A DNA stretch of 64,000 nt from assembly GCA_049115815.1 (NCBI GenBank), contig JAGDZO010000002.1, positions 185,509 through 249,508 on the forward strand, in the 5' to 3' direction. Origin of the DNA: Marinoscillum sp049115815 (GTDB lineage Bacteria; Bacteroidota; Bacteroidia; Cytophagales; Cyclobacteriaceae). Made by a program: the position numbers and the translations under genes. Under the pieces are notes generated by a model, which worked only from the letters and a program-made list of their open reading frames with translations, ran no database searches and was not told the origin of the DNA. Positions 16,066 to 25,489 of this stretch are shown here, piece by piece. Numbering within the stretch: the first letter of the stretch is position 1; every line of letters begins with the position of its first letter.

Positions 16066-16881
16066 ATGCCAGACATAGTCGGTGGTACGAAGGATCAACA
16101 TAAGATTGGCCTTGTACTTTCAGGAGGAGGAGCAAGGGGAGTCGCTCATCTTGGCATGATCCAAGCTCTTGAAGAGCAAGGGCTAAAATTTGATATTGTT
16201 GCTGGAGCGAGCGCTGGAGCTCTTGTTGGGGCTCTTTACTGTTATGGTCATACGCCCAAGGAAATCTCCAGGTTTATAAGCGAGACCAATTTTCTAACCA
16301 TTTTTCGGCCTAGCTTCAATAGGAGAAGCCTTCTGAATATCGAAAAGGCTTATGATGAACTTCGGAAACATTTGCCAATTGATGACTTCAGTAGTCTGAA
16401 AATACCCTTACACGTTTCAACTACCGATATTGAACGCGGAGAACCACACATATTTGAGAAAGGGCCATTAATAAAGCCAGTATTGGCTTCTTGCGCAATA
16501 CCTGTTGTTTTTGATGCTGTCACCATTGGCTCGAGAAGGTTGGTGGATGGAGGAGTTACTGATAATCTTCCTTTCCAGTCAATAAGAAAAAGTTCTCGAA
16601 AGATTATCGCGTTACATTGTAATCCAATAGATGATAATTCGAAGATGTCAAACTGGAGTGATCTCATGGAGAGGTCTATGATGATAGCCATTACCCGATA
16701 TGTGCATTCTCAAAAACAATATTGCGATGTGTTTTTGGAGCCCACGGGGCTGAGTAAATTCAAAGTAATTGACTTTAAAAAAGCTGATGAAATCTATGTA
16801 TATGGTTACAATTATGCTTGTGAAGCAATTCAGAATGGAATTCTGAATAACTTAGACTCTAATGAAAAAGAGGTTTTATAA
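16066..16881 (+). CDS. Patatin-like phospholipase
   Basis: A 271-aa patatin-family lipid acyl hydrolase. It has the oxyanion-hole motif SGGGARGVAHLG, the nucleophile elbow GASAG with Ser49, and the DGGVTDN motif with Asp161, which completes the Ser-Asp dyad. There is no signal peptide or transmembrane helix, so it is probably cytoplasmic or membrane-peripheral, like the RssA/YchK group. It is 13 nt after accA and overlaps the following acyltransferase gene by 20 nt, which suggests that release and re-use of acyl chains are linked. Substrate unknown. Confidence 0.9.
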   Translation: MPDIVGGTKDQHKIGLVLSGGGARGVAHLGMIQALEEQGLKFDIVAGASAGALVGALYCYGHTPKEISRFISETNFLTIFRPSFNRRSLLNIEKAYDELRKHLPIDDFSSLKIPLHVSTTDIERGEPHIFEKGPLIKPVLASCAIPVVFDAVTIGSRRLVDGGVTDNLPFQSIRKSSRKIIALHCNPIDDNSKMSNWSDLMERSMMIAITRYVHSQKQYCDVFLEPTGLSKFKVIDFKKADEIYVYGYNYACEAIQNGILNNLDSNEKEVL

Positions 16882-17407
16882 GTTTTGGTTCCAGTTTTTT
16901 GGCTGGAAAGTATCAGGGTCAAAACCTGATTTAAAGAAATTTGTACTCATCGTAGCGCCTCACACAAGTAACTATGATTTTTTTGTTGGGCTGGCCGCAA
17001 GGAGTATTAGCGATCTAAAAAGTAACTTTCTAGCTAAGAAATCACTTTTCACTATCCCACTGGTTGGATGGATCATGCGCAGTTTTGGAGGTTATCCAGT
17101 TGATAGAAGCCGAAAGACCAATCTGGTGGATCAAGTGGTCGAGTTGTTTAATACTCAGGATGAATTTGTTATTACAATCACACCAGAAGGCACTAGATCA
17201 TATAATCCCAATTGGAAAACTGGATTTTACAGAATAGCCACGAAGGCAAAAGTGCCTATCGTGTTGGTGTCCTTTGATTTTGAGAAGAAAGTGGTAGAAT
17301 TTCTTGAGCCTTTTCACCCCAGTGGTGATCTAGAGAATGATATCGAATACATCAAATCCTATTATAGAACTAAGAAAGGAAGACATCCCGAAAAGGGAGT
17401 ATTGTGA
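16862..17407 (+). CDS. 1-acyl-sn-glycerol-3-phosphate acyltransferase family protein
   Basis: A 181-aa PlsC-like acyltransferase. The HX4D catalytic motif appears as PHTSNYD (His34, Asp39). It also has block III TPEGTRSYNPNWKTGFYRIA and block IV VPIVLVSFDFE. At 181 aa it is shorter than typical PlsC (about 240 aa) and fits the small DUF-type lysophospholipid acyltransferases of Bacteroidota, which usually lack strong transmembrane helices. It is translationally overlapped with the patatin gene; a terminator follows. Confidence 0.85.
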   Translation: MKKRFYKFWFQFFGWKVSGSKPDLKKFVLIVAPHTSNYDFFVGLAARSISDLKSNFLAKKSLFTIPLVGWIMRSFGGYPVDRSRKTNLVDQVVELFNTQDEFVITITPEGTRSYNPNWKTGFYRIATKAKVPIVLVSFDFEKKVVEFLEPFHPSGDLENDIEYIKSYYRTKKGRHPEKGVL

Positions 17408-17453
17408 TTTGAATAGTTTGAAAGGCGAGTGCTGAGCCTGGTTATATATAGGC

Positions 17454-17484
17454 ATAAAAAAAGCGCCCATTGGGCGCTTTCATT
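17454..17484. terminator. Bidirectional terminator between convergent genes
   Basis: The GC-rich stem AAGCGCCCA / TGGGCGCTT is flanked by an A-run on the left and a T-rich run on the right, so it can end both the accA operon (plus) and the zinc-ribbon gene (minus). Confidence 0.85.
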
Positions 17485-18262
17485 ATTTTTTGGCTGTTGT
17501 TCGTTTTGTTCTACGTTTTGGAGCTTCCTCCTCTACAATCACATCTTCCACATCTGCTAGTATTCTACCACAGTGCTCACATACAATTACTTTCTTTTTT
17601 TCTCTGATCTCAGCTTGTTTCTGAGGAGGGACTACATTGAAGCATCCACCGCAAGCGCCTCTTTTGACAGCTACTACAGCTAGACCATTGCGCATGTTGT
17701 TTCTTACTTTGTTGTAAGCCACTAGCAGTCTATCTTCTACTTGCTTTGACGCCTTTTCACGATCCTTGATAAGCTTTTGCTCATCTGCTTCAGATTCAGC
17801 AGAGATCGTTTCTAGCTCGCTCTTTTTGCTTTCTAAATCCTTGCTACGCTCAGAAAGTGTCTCGCTTGTACCAGCGATTTCCTCTTTCTTAGCATCTATT
17901 TTGCCATAAGATTCTTTGATTCTCTTTTCCAGAATTTGAATCTCAAGTTGCTGCAACTCTACTTCTTTGGTGATAGCATCGTACTCACGGTTGTTTCGTA
18001 CGTTCATTTGCTGCTCCTCATACTTCTTGATGAGTTTTTCAGCGTCTTTTATTGCAGTCTTGTTAGCCTCTATTTTTTCTTCTAGCTCTGCAAGTTCTTG
18101 ATTCTGTTTTTCTACTCTGGTTTGGTAACCAGCTATTTCATCCTCAAGATCCATTACCTCATCTGGCAATGCTCCTCTAACTTTTAACAACTCATCACGC
18201 TTTGAATCGATGGTTTGTAATTTCACTAGACTCTCGAGCTTCTTTGCTACGGTATTTTCCAT
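17483..18262 (-). CDS. C4-type zinc-ribbon coiled-coil protein (CdsZ-like)
   Basis: A 259-aa protein. Residues 1-190 form a long coiled coil rich in Glu, Lys and Leu. The C-terminus holds a zinc ribbon with CGGCFN and CEHCGR (four Cys), and a basic tail RRTKRTTAKK. It matches the C4-type zinc-ribbon family annotated as a possible nucleic-acid-binding protein; members have been linked to protection of ribosomes or rRNA, but the role here is inferred. The gene lies 6 nt after the Nif3-like gene, an order common in this phylum. Confidence 0.9.
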   Translation of the reverse strand: MENTVAKKLESLVKLQTIDSKRDELLKVRGALPDEVMDLEDEIAGYQTRVEKQNQELAELEEKIEANKTAIKDAEKLIKKYEEQQMNVRNNREYDAITKEVELQQLEIQILEKRIKESYGKIDAKKEEIAGTSETLSERSKDLESKKSELETISAESEADEQKLIKDREKASKQVEDRLLVAYNKVRNNMRNGLAVVAVKRGACGGCFNVVPPQKQAEIREKKKVIVCEHCGRILADVEDVIVEEEAPKRRTKRTTAKK

Positions 18263-18268
18263 GCAGTA

Positions 18269-19363
18269 TTACAAGTATTTAATGGGATTTGTCTCAACTT
18301 CCGATAAACGGAGTGCAATATTAGCGAATTTTTTACTTAAAATGTCATAGAGTAAATCCTTTGTGAACTGCTCGCTTTCATAGTGTCCTATATCTGCAAT
18401 GACTATCTTATTATCTGCCTCAAAAAACTCGTGATATTTAAAATCTCCAGTAATAAAAATGTCAGCTTGCTGCTGAATGGCAGCTTTCAGCAAGAAACTT
18501 CCGCTACCCCCACATACAGCGATTTTAGAGACCATTTTCTTCTCGACACTGGTGTGTCTAACGCAATGAGTACTCATTAATGACTTGAGCGACTTTAAAA
18601 AGTCTTTCGTAGGAACCGGGCTTGAAAGTTCCCCGATCATTCCTGCTCCAATTTCTTGATTTTGATTCTCTAAGTTTGATAGATAATAGGCCACTTTCTC
18701 ATAAGGATGGGCGAGTTTTAAAGCTCCAATAACTGCATGCTGTCGATCTGTTGGGAGCATTACTTCTAATCGTACTTCCTCTACTATTTCGCGAGTATTT
18801 AGTTTCCCAATAGTTGGGTTGGCATCACCATTTGGTTTGAAATTCCCTCTTCCTTCCATTTCAAAGCTGCATTCTGAATAGTTACCTATTACACCAGCAC
18901 CAGCTTCAAACAGGGCGTTCTGTACTTTTTCCTTATCGGCTTTTGGTATGAACGTCACCAGCTTCAAAAGGGTATTATGCTTCGGACTCAATATTCGCGT
19001 GTTGATAAGGCCTAGGCGTTCACATATTTTCATATTCACACCATTGATCACATTATCCAGATTGGTATGAATGGCGTAAATACAGATATCATTTTTGATT
19101 GCTTTAACAATACAGCGATCTACCCAATGTTTGGAGTTAAGTTTTTTGATGCCGCTAAAAATCAATGGGTGATGAGCTACTATGAGATTGATACCATGCT
19201 CAATGGCTTCATCGATCACTGCTTCTGTAACGTCGAGCGTAATCAATATTCCAGTGATAGCTGACATATTGCTACCCACTAAGAGCCCGCTATTGTCGTA
19301 TGATTCTTGATGGTGTAGTGGAGCAATAGCTTCCAGATGATCTGTGATATCTTTGACAATCAT
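18269..19363 (-). CDS. Nif3-like dinuclear metal-centre protein
   Basis: A 364-aa protein of the Nif3/YqfO family. The start at 19363 (MIVKDITDHLEAIAP) is chosen because a further upstream in-frame extension would run into the divergent lpxK gene and shows no similarity to the family. Metal-site residues are visible in LIVAHHPLIFSG, AIHTNLDN and the C-terminal IADIGHYESEQF. The mid region (about 130-230) is the inserted PII-like domain found in longer members. It is often annotated as GTP cyclohydrolase I type 2, but that activity is not supported for most members. Role unknown. Confidence 0.9.
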   Translation of the reverse strand: MIVKDITDHLEAIAPLHHQESYDNSGLLVGSNMSAITGILITLDVTEAVIDEAIEHGINLIVAHHPLIFSGIKKLNSKHWVDRCIVKAIKNDICIYAIHTNLDNVINGVNMKICERLGLINTRILSPKHNTLLKLVTFIPKADKEKVQNALFEAGAGVIGNYSECSFEMEGRGNFKPNGDANPTIGKLNTREIVEEVRLEVMLPTDRQHAVIGALKLAHPYEKVAYYLSNLENQNQEIGAGMIGELSSPVPTKDFLKSLKSLMSTHCVRHTSVEKKMVSKIAVCGGSGSFLLKAAIQQQADIFITGDFKYHEFFEADNKIVIADIGHYESEQFTKDLLYDILSKKFANIALRLSEVETNPIKYL

Positions 19364-19375
19364 TAGATTTCGTTT

Positions 19376-20416
19376 ATGTATTGGTGGCAATATATCCTTT
19401 TTCCTTTTGCACTTATTTTTCATCTAATCACTTGGATTAGAAATAGACTTTTTGATCAAAAACTATACAAGTCGGTTGCCTTTGATACAAATGTAATATT
19501 GGTTGGCAATCTCTCTATAGGAGGAACAGGTAAAACACCTATGATCGATTATTTCATCCGATATTTCGATAGGAGAGAAATACAGTGTGGCATGATGAGC
19601 AGAGGTTATGGAAGGAAAACGCATGGATTTAGGTTAGCAGGTAAGCTTGAATCAGCAGAAACCATAGGTGATGAGCCTTTCATGTATCACCACAAGTATG
19701 AAGGACGGATACCCGTGGCTGTGGGAGAGGATCGAATGTTAGCCATAACAGAGTATCTTTCCTTAAGGCCTGAGCTCGATGTTATCCTCATGGATGATGG
19801 TTTTCAGCACAGAACCGTGGCTCCAAGCGTATCTTTACTTTTGACGACCTATAACAATCCTTTCACAGCAGATTTTATGTTGCCGGCAGGACGCCTGAGA
19901 GAATCTAGAGATGGAGCTGAAAGGGCGAATTTTATTATTGTTACTAAATGCCCTGATCACATGAGCGACTCGGAAATGGTCGTCTACCGGCATAGAATTT
20001 CGAAATATACCGATGCAAAGGTGTTTTTCATGAAAACGGTCTATGAAGAAATTAAACCCATATTTGATGATGTGCCACCGCTGACTCGTCAAATTGTTGC
20101 TATTTCAGGGATGGCCAACTCTCAGCCTTTTGAATCATACCTCAGAAGTAAGTTTTCCGTAAAACTGGTACACAATTACCGCGATCATTACCGTTACAAA
20201 GAGCAAGATGTGAGAGATATTATACGAGAACTAAAGCCGGGGATTAGTTTGGTTTGCACCGAAAAGGACAAAGTAAAGCTCCAGCAATTTGAAGAATTGA
20301 GGAAATACCCATGTTACTATTTACCCATTTCAATGGAATTTCTAAGAGATGAGGGATTATTCCAAAACAGCCTAGAGTCCTACTTAAATTATACCAACAA
20401 AGACGGGAATGATTAA
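19376..20416 (+). CDS. lpxK: Tetraacyldisaccharide 4'-kinase
   Basis: A 346-aa inner-membrane-associated kinase that phosphorylates the 4' position of the lipid A disaccharide. It has an N-terminal hydrophobic helix (YILFPFALIFHLITWI), a Walker A-like P-loop GNLSIGGTGKTP at about residues 43-54, and the conserved SRGYGRKTHGF and LMDDGFQHR motifs. Length is normal for the family. It is divergent from the Nif3-like gene with a 12-bp spacer, so the promoters must overlap the neighbouring coding ends. A porin gene follows. Confidence 0.95.
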   Translation: MYWWQYILFPFALIFHLITWIRNRLFDQKLYKSVAFDTNVILVGNLSIGGTGKTPMIDYFIRYFDRREIQCGMMSRGYGRKTHGFRLAGKLESAETIGDEPFMYHHKYEGRIPVAVGEDRMLAITEYLSLRPELDVILMDDGFQHRTVAPSVSLLLTTYNNPFTADFMLPAGRLRESRDGAERANFIIVTKCPDHMSDSEMVVYRHRISKYTDAKVFFMKTVYEEIKPIFDDVPPLTRQIVAISGMANSQPFESYLRSKFSVKLVHNYRDHYRYKEQDVRDIIRELKPGISLVCTEKDKVKLQQFEELRKYPCYYLPISMEFLRDEGLFQNSLESYLNYTNKDGND

Positions 20417-20428
20417 TAGTTTTGCGCT

Positions 20429-22294
20429 GTGAAAAAGGGGTGGTTTATTTTCTTTTTAGTGATGTCCAATGTGGCATGGAGCCAGATAATTGATGACTCT
20501 ACTGAGCTCGTTTATGGAGCTAATACTACCCAAATCATCTATGAATCGCACCTCAAAAACAATCAACCCAAGGAAGTACATCCTGATACCACTTTGTATG
20601 AATTGGAGAAATTCACTTTTGTGGATATGGCAGATCGAAAGTATCAAGACTTAGGCAACAATGGCACAGCCCTATTCCCAATCTTTCATTCTTTGCCAAC
20701 ACAAATAGGACGCACCAGTGGATTAAATGCTTACGATCCCTATTTGAAAACGCCATACGACTTTAAGTTTTACAACTCAAAATCGCCACATATCAATTTG
20801 ATGGTGGTTTTTGGTGGAGAAGGGCGCTCCGTGGTAGATATGAGTTTTTCGAGAAATATCAATGAAAATTGGAATATCGGGTTCGACATTTATAGGATTA
20901 CTTCGGATAAACAAATAGGCAAAAGTGGTCAGCAAGACAGGAATGTGGAGTCTTCTATTTTCGATCTTTATACTTACTATCAGCATAGTGAGCTGCCATA
21001 TTCGGCCATGCTAAGTGTCACCAATAGTGCGTTTGACATAGAGGAAACTGGTGGGATTTATCTGGAGGATTTGGCCACTGTAACACAGGCTGAGCTTTAT
21101 GAATATGCTGATTCGGATATTCAGCTCGTTGATGCAAGAGCGTCGGATAAGCGTATAAGTGCTCATCTTTTTCATCAGTACAATTGGACAAATCCGTTAC
21201 AGTTTTATCATCAGCTGGATGTAAAAACTCAGACATTCGGCTATCAGGATTTTTCTGGTGGAGGTAGTACGACTTATGACGCTTATGCTGACTATTATGA
21301 TAGGCTTTTGATAGATGAAGATAGTACCTATGATTTATTCGAATGGAGAGAGTTAGTCAATGAAATAGGGGTTAAGGGCGATCTGGCCAATTTGTTTTAT
21401 AGGGTTTATCTCAAAAGGAGAGATATTGATCAGGACAACATCTATCAGGATCCAACACCTAAATTTAGTGAGACTTTTTTGGGAGGTTATACGCGGTTTG
21501 ATTGGCGTGAAAAATTCAATGTGGAGGCAAGAGCCGAATTACTCCAGAGCGGTGAATACTTATTAAAAGGTAATTTGAATTCTGACCTTGTGTTTGCCTC
21601 GTATACCACGATGAGGTATAAGCCTTCGTTTTTGCAAGACAGGTATTTTGGGAATCACAATGAGTGGGACAATAACTTTTCGTCGGCCTTCACCAATGAA
21701 ATCAAGGGAGGGATTAATGTTGATTTCGGTTTCTTGAACATTGCTCCACAAGCGAGACTTCTGACAAAGGACGGCTTCTTCTATTTTGATGACCAAGCCC
21801 AATCCACACAGAGTAATGAGATAGCTGTGCTGACATCTTTAGGTGGAGAATTCAACTTTAGAGTATTTACCGATAGAGAAAATGGAGAAGCCTTTCATTT
21901 TGAGAATGAAACTTATTTCAGCACCCTTTCAGGAGATGGTGCGGATAAAATGGTAGTTCCTAAACTGTTCTATAATGGTCGACTATTTTGGAGAGGCTCG
22001 TGGTTTAAAAATACGATGGGAGTGGAAGTAGGGGCAGACATTCATGCAAAATCTGAATATTTCGCTATGGCTTTTGCCCCGGAGATTCAGCAATTTCATT
22101 TGCAAGATGAATTTTCTATAGACGCTTTTTATACGGTTGATGCATTTATCAGCATGCAAGTGAATAATGTAAGAGCCTTTGTGAAGATCACCAACCTCAA
22201 TCAGCAAGATAATGGAGGGTATTTCATTACGCCCTACTATCCTGGTCAGGCTCGCACTATGGATTTTGGGGTTCGATGGTTATTTTTTGACTAA
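20429..22294 (+). CDS. Putative porin (Porin_10-type beta-barrel)
   Basis: A 621-aa outer-membrane protein with a signal peptide (FFLVMSNVAWSQ), starting at GTG, 12 nt after lpxK. The body has many amphipathic strands (ARAELLQSGEYLLKG, KGGINVDFGFLNIAPQ) and ends in an aromatic beta-signal (DFGVRWLFFD). The INLMVVFGGEGRSVVDMSFSRN-like N-terminal section (split here by its own Gly residues) and overall size match the Bacteroidota putative-porin family. No substrate can be assigned. The stop codon overlaps the miaE start by one base. Confidence 0.83.
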   Translation: MKKGWFIFFLVMSNVAWSQIIDDSTELVYGANTTQIIYESHLKNNQPKEVHPDTTLYELEKFTFVDMADRKYQDLGNNGTALFPIFHSLPTQIGRTSGLNAYDPYLKTPYDFKFYNSKSPHINLMVVFGGEGRSVVDMSFSRNINENWNIGFDIYRITSDKQIGKSGQQDRNVESSIFDLYTYYQHSELPYSAMLSVTNSAFDIEETGGIYLEDLATVTQAELYEYADSDIQLVDARASDKRISAHLFHQYNWTNPLQFYHQLDVKTQTFGYQDFSGGGSTTYDAYADYYDRLLIDEDSTYDLFEWRELVNEIGVKGDLANLFYRVYLKRRDIDQDNIYQDPTPKFSETFLGGYTRFDWREKFNVEARAELLQSGEYLLKGNLNSDLVFASYTTMRYKPSFLQDRYFGNHNEWDNNFSSAFTNEIKGGINVDFGFLNIAPQARLLTKDGFFYFDDQAQSTQSNEIAVLTSLGGEFNFRVFTDRENGEAFHFENETYFSTLSGDGADKMVVPKLFYNGRLFWRGSWFKNTMGVEVGADIHAKSEYFAMAFAPEIQQFHLQDEFSIDAFYTVDAFISMQVNNVRAFVKITNLNQQDNGGYFITPYYPGQARTMDFGVRWLFFD

Positions 22295-22893
22295 TGAAAG
22301 AGGACAAAACAGTATTAGGGCTTCAACTCCCAACAGATCCGCGTTGGGTGAATATCGCGGAAATGAACATAGAGGATATCTTGGTGGATCATGCTTATTG
22401 TGAGCAAAAAGCAGCTTCTTCCTGTATCTCATTGATCGTGCAGTATCCTGACAAACAGGAGATAATAGATGCCCTAACCCCGGTAGTAGCTGAAGAATGG
22501 GCACATTTTGAGCGAGTAATCGAGCAGTTGAAGAAGCGAGGGTATGCTCTCGGCAGAATGCGGAAAGATGAATACGTCATTGCCTTGAATAGCATAGTGA
22601 AGAAGGGCGGAAGCCGAGAGCAACAACTAGTAGAAAAACTCCTGATCAATGCGCTGATAGAGGCACGGAGTTGTGAACGATTCAAGCTCCTTTGGAAAAA
22701 TATTGCGGATGAGGAGCTTCAAAAATTCTATTACGAATTGATGGTTTCTGAAGCTGGCCATTATCATAATTTCCTAGAATTAGCTGAGGTCTATATGCCG
22801 AAGGAATATGTCCGAACCAGATGGAATGAAATCTTAGGAGCCGAAGCTGAAATTATAAGCAACCTCGAAGTAAGAGGTGACCGTATGCATTAA
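22294..22893 (+). CDS. miaE: tRNA-(ms2io6A)-hydroxylase (MiaE-like)
   Basis: A 199-aa ferritin-like di-iron protein that would hydroxylate the modified adenosine at position 37 of certain tRNAs. The start sequence LGLQLPTDPRWVN is typical. The four-helix bundle carries the iron ligands in DHAYCEQKAA, EEWAHFERV, EARSCERFKLL and SEAGHYHNFLEL. It is full length and overlaps the porin stop by one base. The substrate ms2i6A needs MiaA and MiaB, which are not in the window. Confidence 0.92.
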   Translation: MKEDKTVLGLQLPTDPRWVNIAEMNIEDILVDHAYCEQKAASSCISLIVQYPDKQEIIDALTPVVAEEWAHFERVIEQLKKRGYALGRMRKDEYVIALNSIVKKGGSREQQLVEKLLINALIEARSCERFKLLWKNIADEELQKFYYELMVSEAGHYHNFLELAEVYMPKEYVRTRWNEILGAEAEIISNLEVRGDRMH

Positions 22894-22905
22894 TAGCATT
22901 TGATT

Positions 22906-24162
22906 TTAAGTCTTCTGCTTTTTCTTTTTTGCAGCTGGAAACAGGATGTTGTTGAGAATCAACCTGTATCCTGGTGAGTTTGGATGGAGATTAAGATCTG
23001 TTGGTTGCTCACTTACAAAATGCTGATAGTCTTCAGGGTCATGTCCACCATAAAATGTCCAGAATCCTTTGCCACTTACCCCATGAATGTATCTGGCTTC
23101 ACCAGCAGATTTTGTTTCACCAAGGATGACCACTTCAGGTTTGATAAGGCTTTTTCTGAAGGCAGTAGTTTGTCCCATAAAACCTTTGATTACATGCTCA
23201 TGATTTTGCGTAAGCATGGTAGGGATGGGGTCCCACTTAGCAGAGAACTTAAAAAGCGTAAAGAAATCGGTTTCTTGTTTTAGCCCTCTTTCTCGAGTTT
23301 GCATGTCTATATTAGAATACTCATAGACGTAGGCGTTGCGCTCAATATTGAAATTCTGAAAGGCAAAAGTCTTGCTGAAGTCAAGTTTGCTTTGGGCAGC
23401 AGGATCTGCTGCATCACCATCATACATGGCTTCTACAATATCAAGACCTTCGGCAGCTAATGCTATATCATAAGTATCTGTTGCAGAGCACATTGCAAAC
23501 AAAAATCCCCCTCCAGCAACAAATCCTCTGAGCTTGTTGACCACAGCTAGCTTCAGGTGAGTTACTTTGGAATATCCGTGCTTTTTGGCTGATTCTTCAT
23601 ACTCACGCTGCTGCTGCTGGTACCAAGGGTAATGTTTGTAATTGCTGTAGAACTTTCCATACTGTCCCGTGAAGTCTTCATGGTGTAAGTGGAGCCAATC
23701 ATATTTCGGCAATTCATTGTACAGTACCTCATCATCAAAGATCACATCATAGGGTATTTCAGCATATGTCAAGACCAATGTGACCGCATCATCCCATGGC
23801 ATTTTGCTTTTAGGCGAGTACACAGCGATCTTGGGAAACTTCTCCAATTTCATCACGTCGGTATTTGAAGCCGGACTTGATATTTCCGTTAGTATAGAAT
23901 TCGCTTCAGCATCAGAAATTATTTGATAAGAGACATTTCTTATAACACATTCATTTTCAATGCTTTGGAAGTGTTTGGACATGAAACTCCCACCTCGGTA
24001 ATTCAAAAGCCAGTCCGTTGGTACTTCTTGGGTCAACATCCAGTAGGCGATACCGTATGCTTTAAGGTGGTTCGTCTGAGTGTCATCCATCGGGATGAGA
24101 ATGTATGCCGCTTTGGCATTGAATGAGCAAACAAGTAGAACTGCAATTAGAATATTACGCAT
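22906..24162 (-). CDS. Periplasmic protein of the Bacteroidota 'asparagine synthetase B' group
   Basis: A 418-aa exported protein with signal peptide MRNILIAVLLVCSFNAKA. After it come ILIPMDDTQTNHLKAYGIAY and WLLNYRGGSF, diagnostic of a Bacteroidota family that databases label asparagine synthetase B. No N-terminal Cys glutaminase site or PP-loop SGGxDS is seen, so that name looks wrong. The central part (FVAGGGFLFAMCSATDTYDIAL, read in two pieces FVAGGGFLFAM and CSATDTYDIAL) resembles a class-I glutamine-amidotransferase/ThuA-like fold with a possible nucleophile Cys. Function unknown. Confidence 0.75.
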   Translation of the reverse strand: MRNILIAVLLVCSFNAKAAYILIPMDDTQTNHLKAYGIAYWMLTQEVPTDWLLNYRGGSFMSKHFQSIENECVIRNVSYQIISDAEANSILTEISSPASNTDVMKLEKFPKIAVYSPKSKMPWDDAVTLVLTYAEIPYDVIFDDEVLYNELPKYDWLHLHHEDFTGQYGKFYSNYKHYPWYQQQQREYEESAKKHGYSKVTHLKLAVVNKLRGFVAGGGFLFAMCSATDTYDIALAAEGLDIVEAMYDGDAADPAAQSKLDFSKTFAFQNFNIERNAYVYEYSNIDMQTRERGLKQETDFFTLFKFSAKWDPIPTMLTQNHEHVIKGFMGQTTAFRKSLIKPEVVILGETKSAGEARYIHGVSGKGFWTFYGGHDPEDYQHFVSEQPTDLNLHPNSPGYRLILNNILFPAAKKKKQKT

Positions 24163-24244
24163 AGAAAATGAAAACTATTTTTGGATCAACGAGTAAAGAG
24201 AAGATCAAGTTCTTTTTATCTTTCCAGTCAGCTAAAGTTAACCT

Positions 24245-25480
24245 ATGGATATTATAGAAAATGTAAAAGAAGGGATTAATTCGGTCAAGGCCAATAAGCT
24301 GAGAACGATTCTGACTGCAGCTATTATTGCTATTGGAATTACTTCTTTGGTAGGAATACTTACGGCTATCGAAGGAATACAATCTTCCATCAATGACAGT
24401 TTTTCAAACTTGGGCGCCAATACTTTCGATATGGAAAGTGTAAGAGCAAATAGAGGCTCAAGGGACGGCAAGGAAGCGAAGGTGTTTCCACCCCTTACGT
24501 ACGATGACCTTATTCGATTCAAAGAGAAATATTCGGCAGGTGTAGTCAGTGTAAATGCATTTGTATCTTTTACAGCTGAAGTCAAACGTGGCTCGAAAAA
24601 AACGAACCCTAACTCCCGAATCCAAGGAGGAGATGAGAATTACTTAGTGGTAGATGGTTTTGATATATCAAAGGGTCGAGGTTTTTCACAGACTGAAGTG
24701 CAAAATGGGGGAATGGTGGTCATTATTGGTCGCGAGATACGTGATGCGCTGTTTACGAAAGAGGAAGACCCCATCAACAAAAACATCAAATTTCAAGGTT
24801 CGAACTTCAAGGTGATAGGTGTGCTAGAACCACAGGGGGGAACTAGCGGAAATGGGAGCGTCGATCGCATGTGTTTGGTCCCAATACTGACCGCAAGAAG
24901 ATTGGCTGCCGGAAGATCCCTCAGATATGAGGCCACCATAGCGGTGAATGATGCATCCAACATGGATGCCGCCACAGGTTTGGCCACCGGTTTGATGCGA
25001 TCAATACGTCGCGATCCTGTTAAGCAGGAGAATTCTTTTCAAATCACTGTAAATCAATCGCTTGCGGAGCGACTTGGGGAAATTACGGGTTACTTGCGAG
25101 TAGGTGGATTCACCATAGGATTTATTACACTACTAGGGGCATCCATTGGTTTGATGAATATCATGCTGGTATCTGTAACGGAGCGAACAAGAGAAATTGG
25201 CGTCCGAAAAGCACTTGGTGCCACACCATTGAAAATCAGGCAACAGTTTTTAATTGAGGCTTTGGTTATTTGTCAAATGGGAGGCATAGGAGGAATCATT
25301 TTGGGTATAGCCATTGGTAATTTGACTTCAAGTCTAATAAGTGATGGCGGATTTGTGATTCCTTGGATTTGGATCGCATTTGGCGTGACAGTGGGTATGA
25401 TAGTAGGCCTGATATCTGGATATCTTCCTGCGCACAAGGCGTCTAAATTGGATCCTATTGACTCCTTGAGATTTGAATAG
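24245..25480 (+). CDS. ABC transporter permease, MacB/FtsX type
   Basis: A 411-aa inner-membrane permease with four transmembrane helices. It has an N-terminal helix (LRTILTAAIIAIGITSLVGI), a large periplasmic MacB_PCD domain (about 55-265) and a C-terminal FtsX-type three-helix unit starting FTIGFITLLGASIGLMNIML with the typical TERTREIGVRKALGA loop. It has no ATP-binding domain, and no ATPase gene is adjacent. Such permeases usually handle lipoproteins, peptides or macrolides through mechanotransmission. It is followed after 9 nt by apt. Confidence 0.9.
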   Translation: MDIIENVKEGINSVKANKLRTILTAAIIAIGITSLVGILTAIEGIQSSINDSFSNLGANTFDMESVRANRGSRDGKEAKVFPPLTYDDLIRFKEKYSAGVVSVNAFVSFTAEVKRGSKKTNPNSRIQGGDENYLVVDGFDISKGRGFSQTEVQNGGMVVIIGREIRDALFTKEEDPINKNIKFQGSNFKVIGVLEPQGGTSGNGSVDRMCLVPILTARRLAAGRSLRYEATIAVNDASNMDAATGLATGLMRSIRRDPVKQENSFQITVNQSLAERLGEITGYLRVGGFTIGFITLLGASIGLMNIMLVSVTERTREIGVRKALGATPLKIRQQFLIEALVICQMGGIGGIILGIAIGNLTSSLISDGGFVIPWIWIAFGVTVGMIVGLISGYLPAHKASKLDPIDSLRFE

Positions 25481-25489
25481 AAGCATAAT

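Noticed and set aside
19364..19423. N-terminal extension of the Nif3-like protein
   Set aside because: It overlaps the divergent lpxK start and lacks family similarity; ATG 19363 starts the conserved segment.
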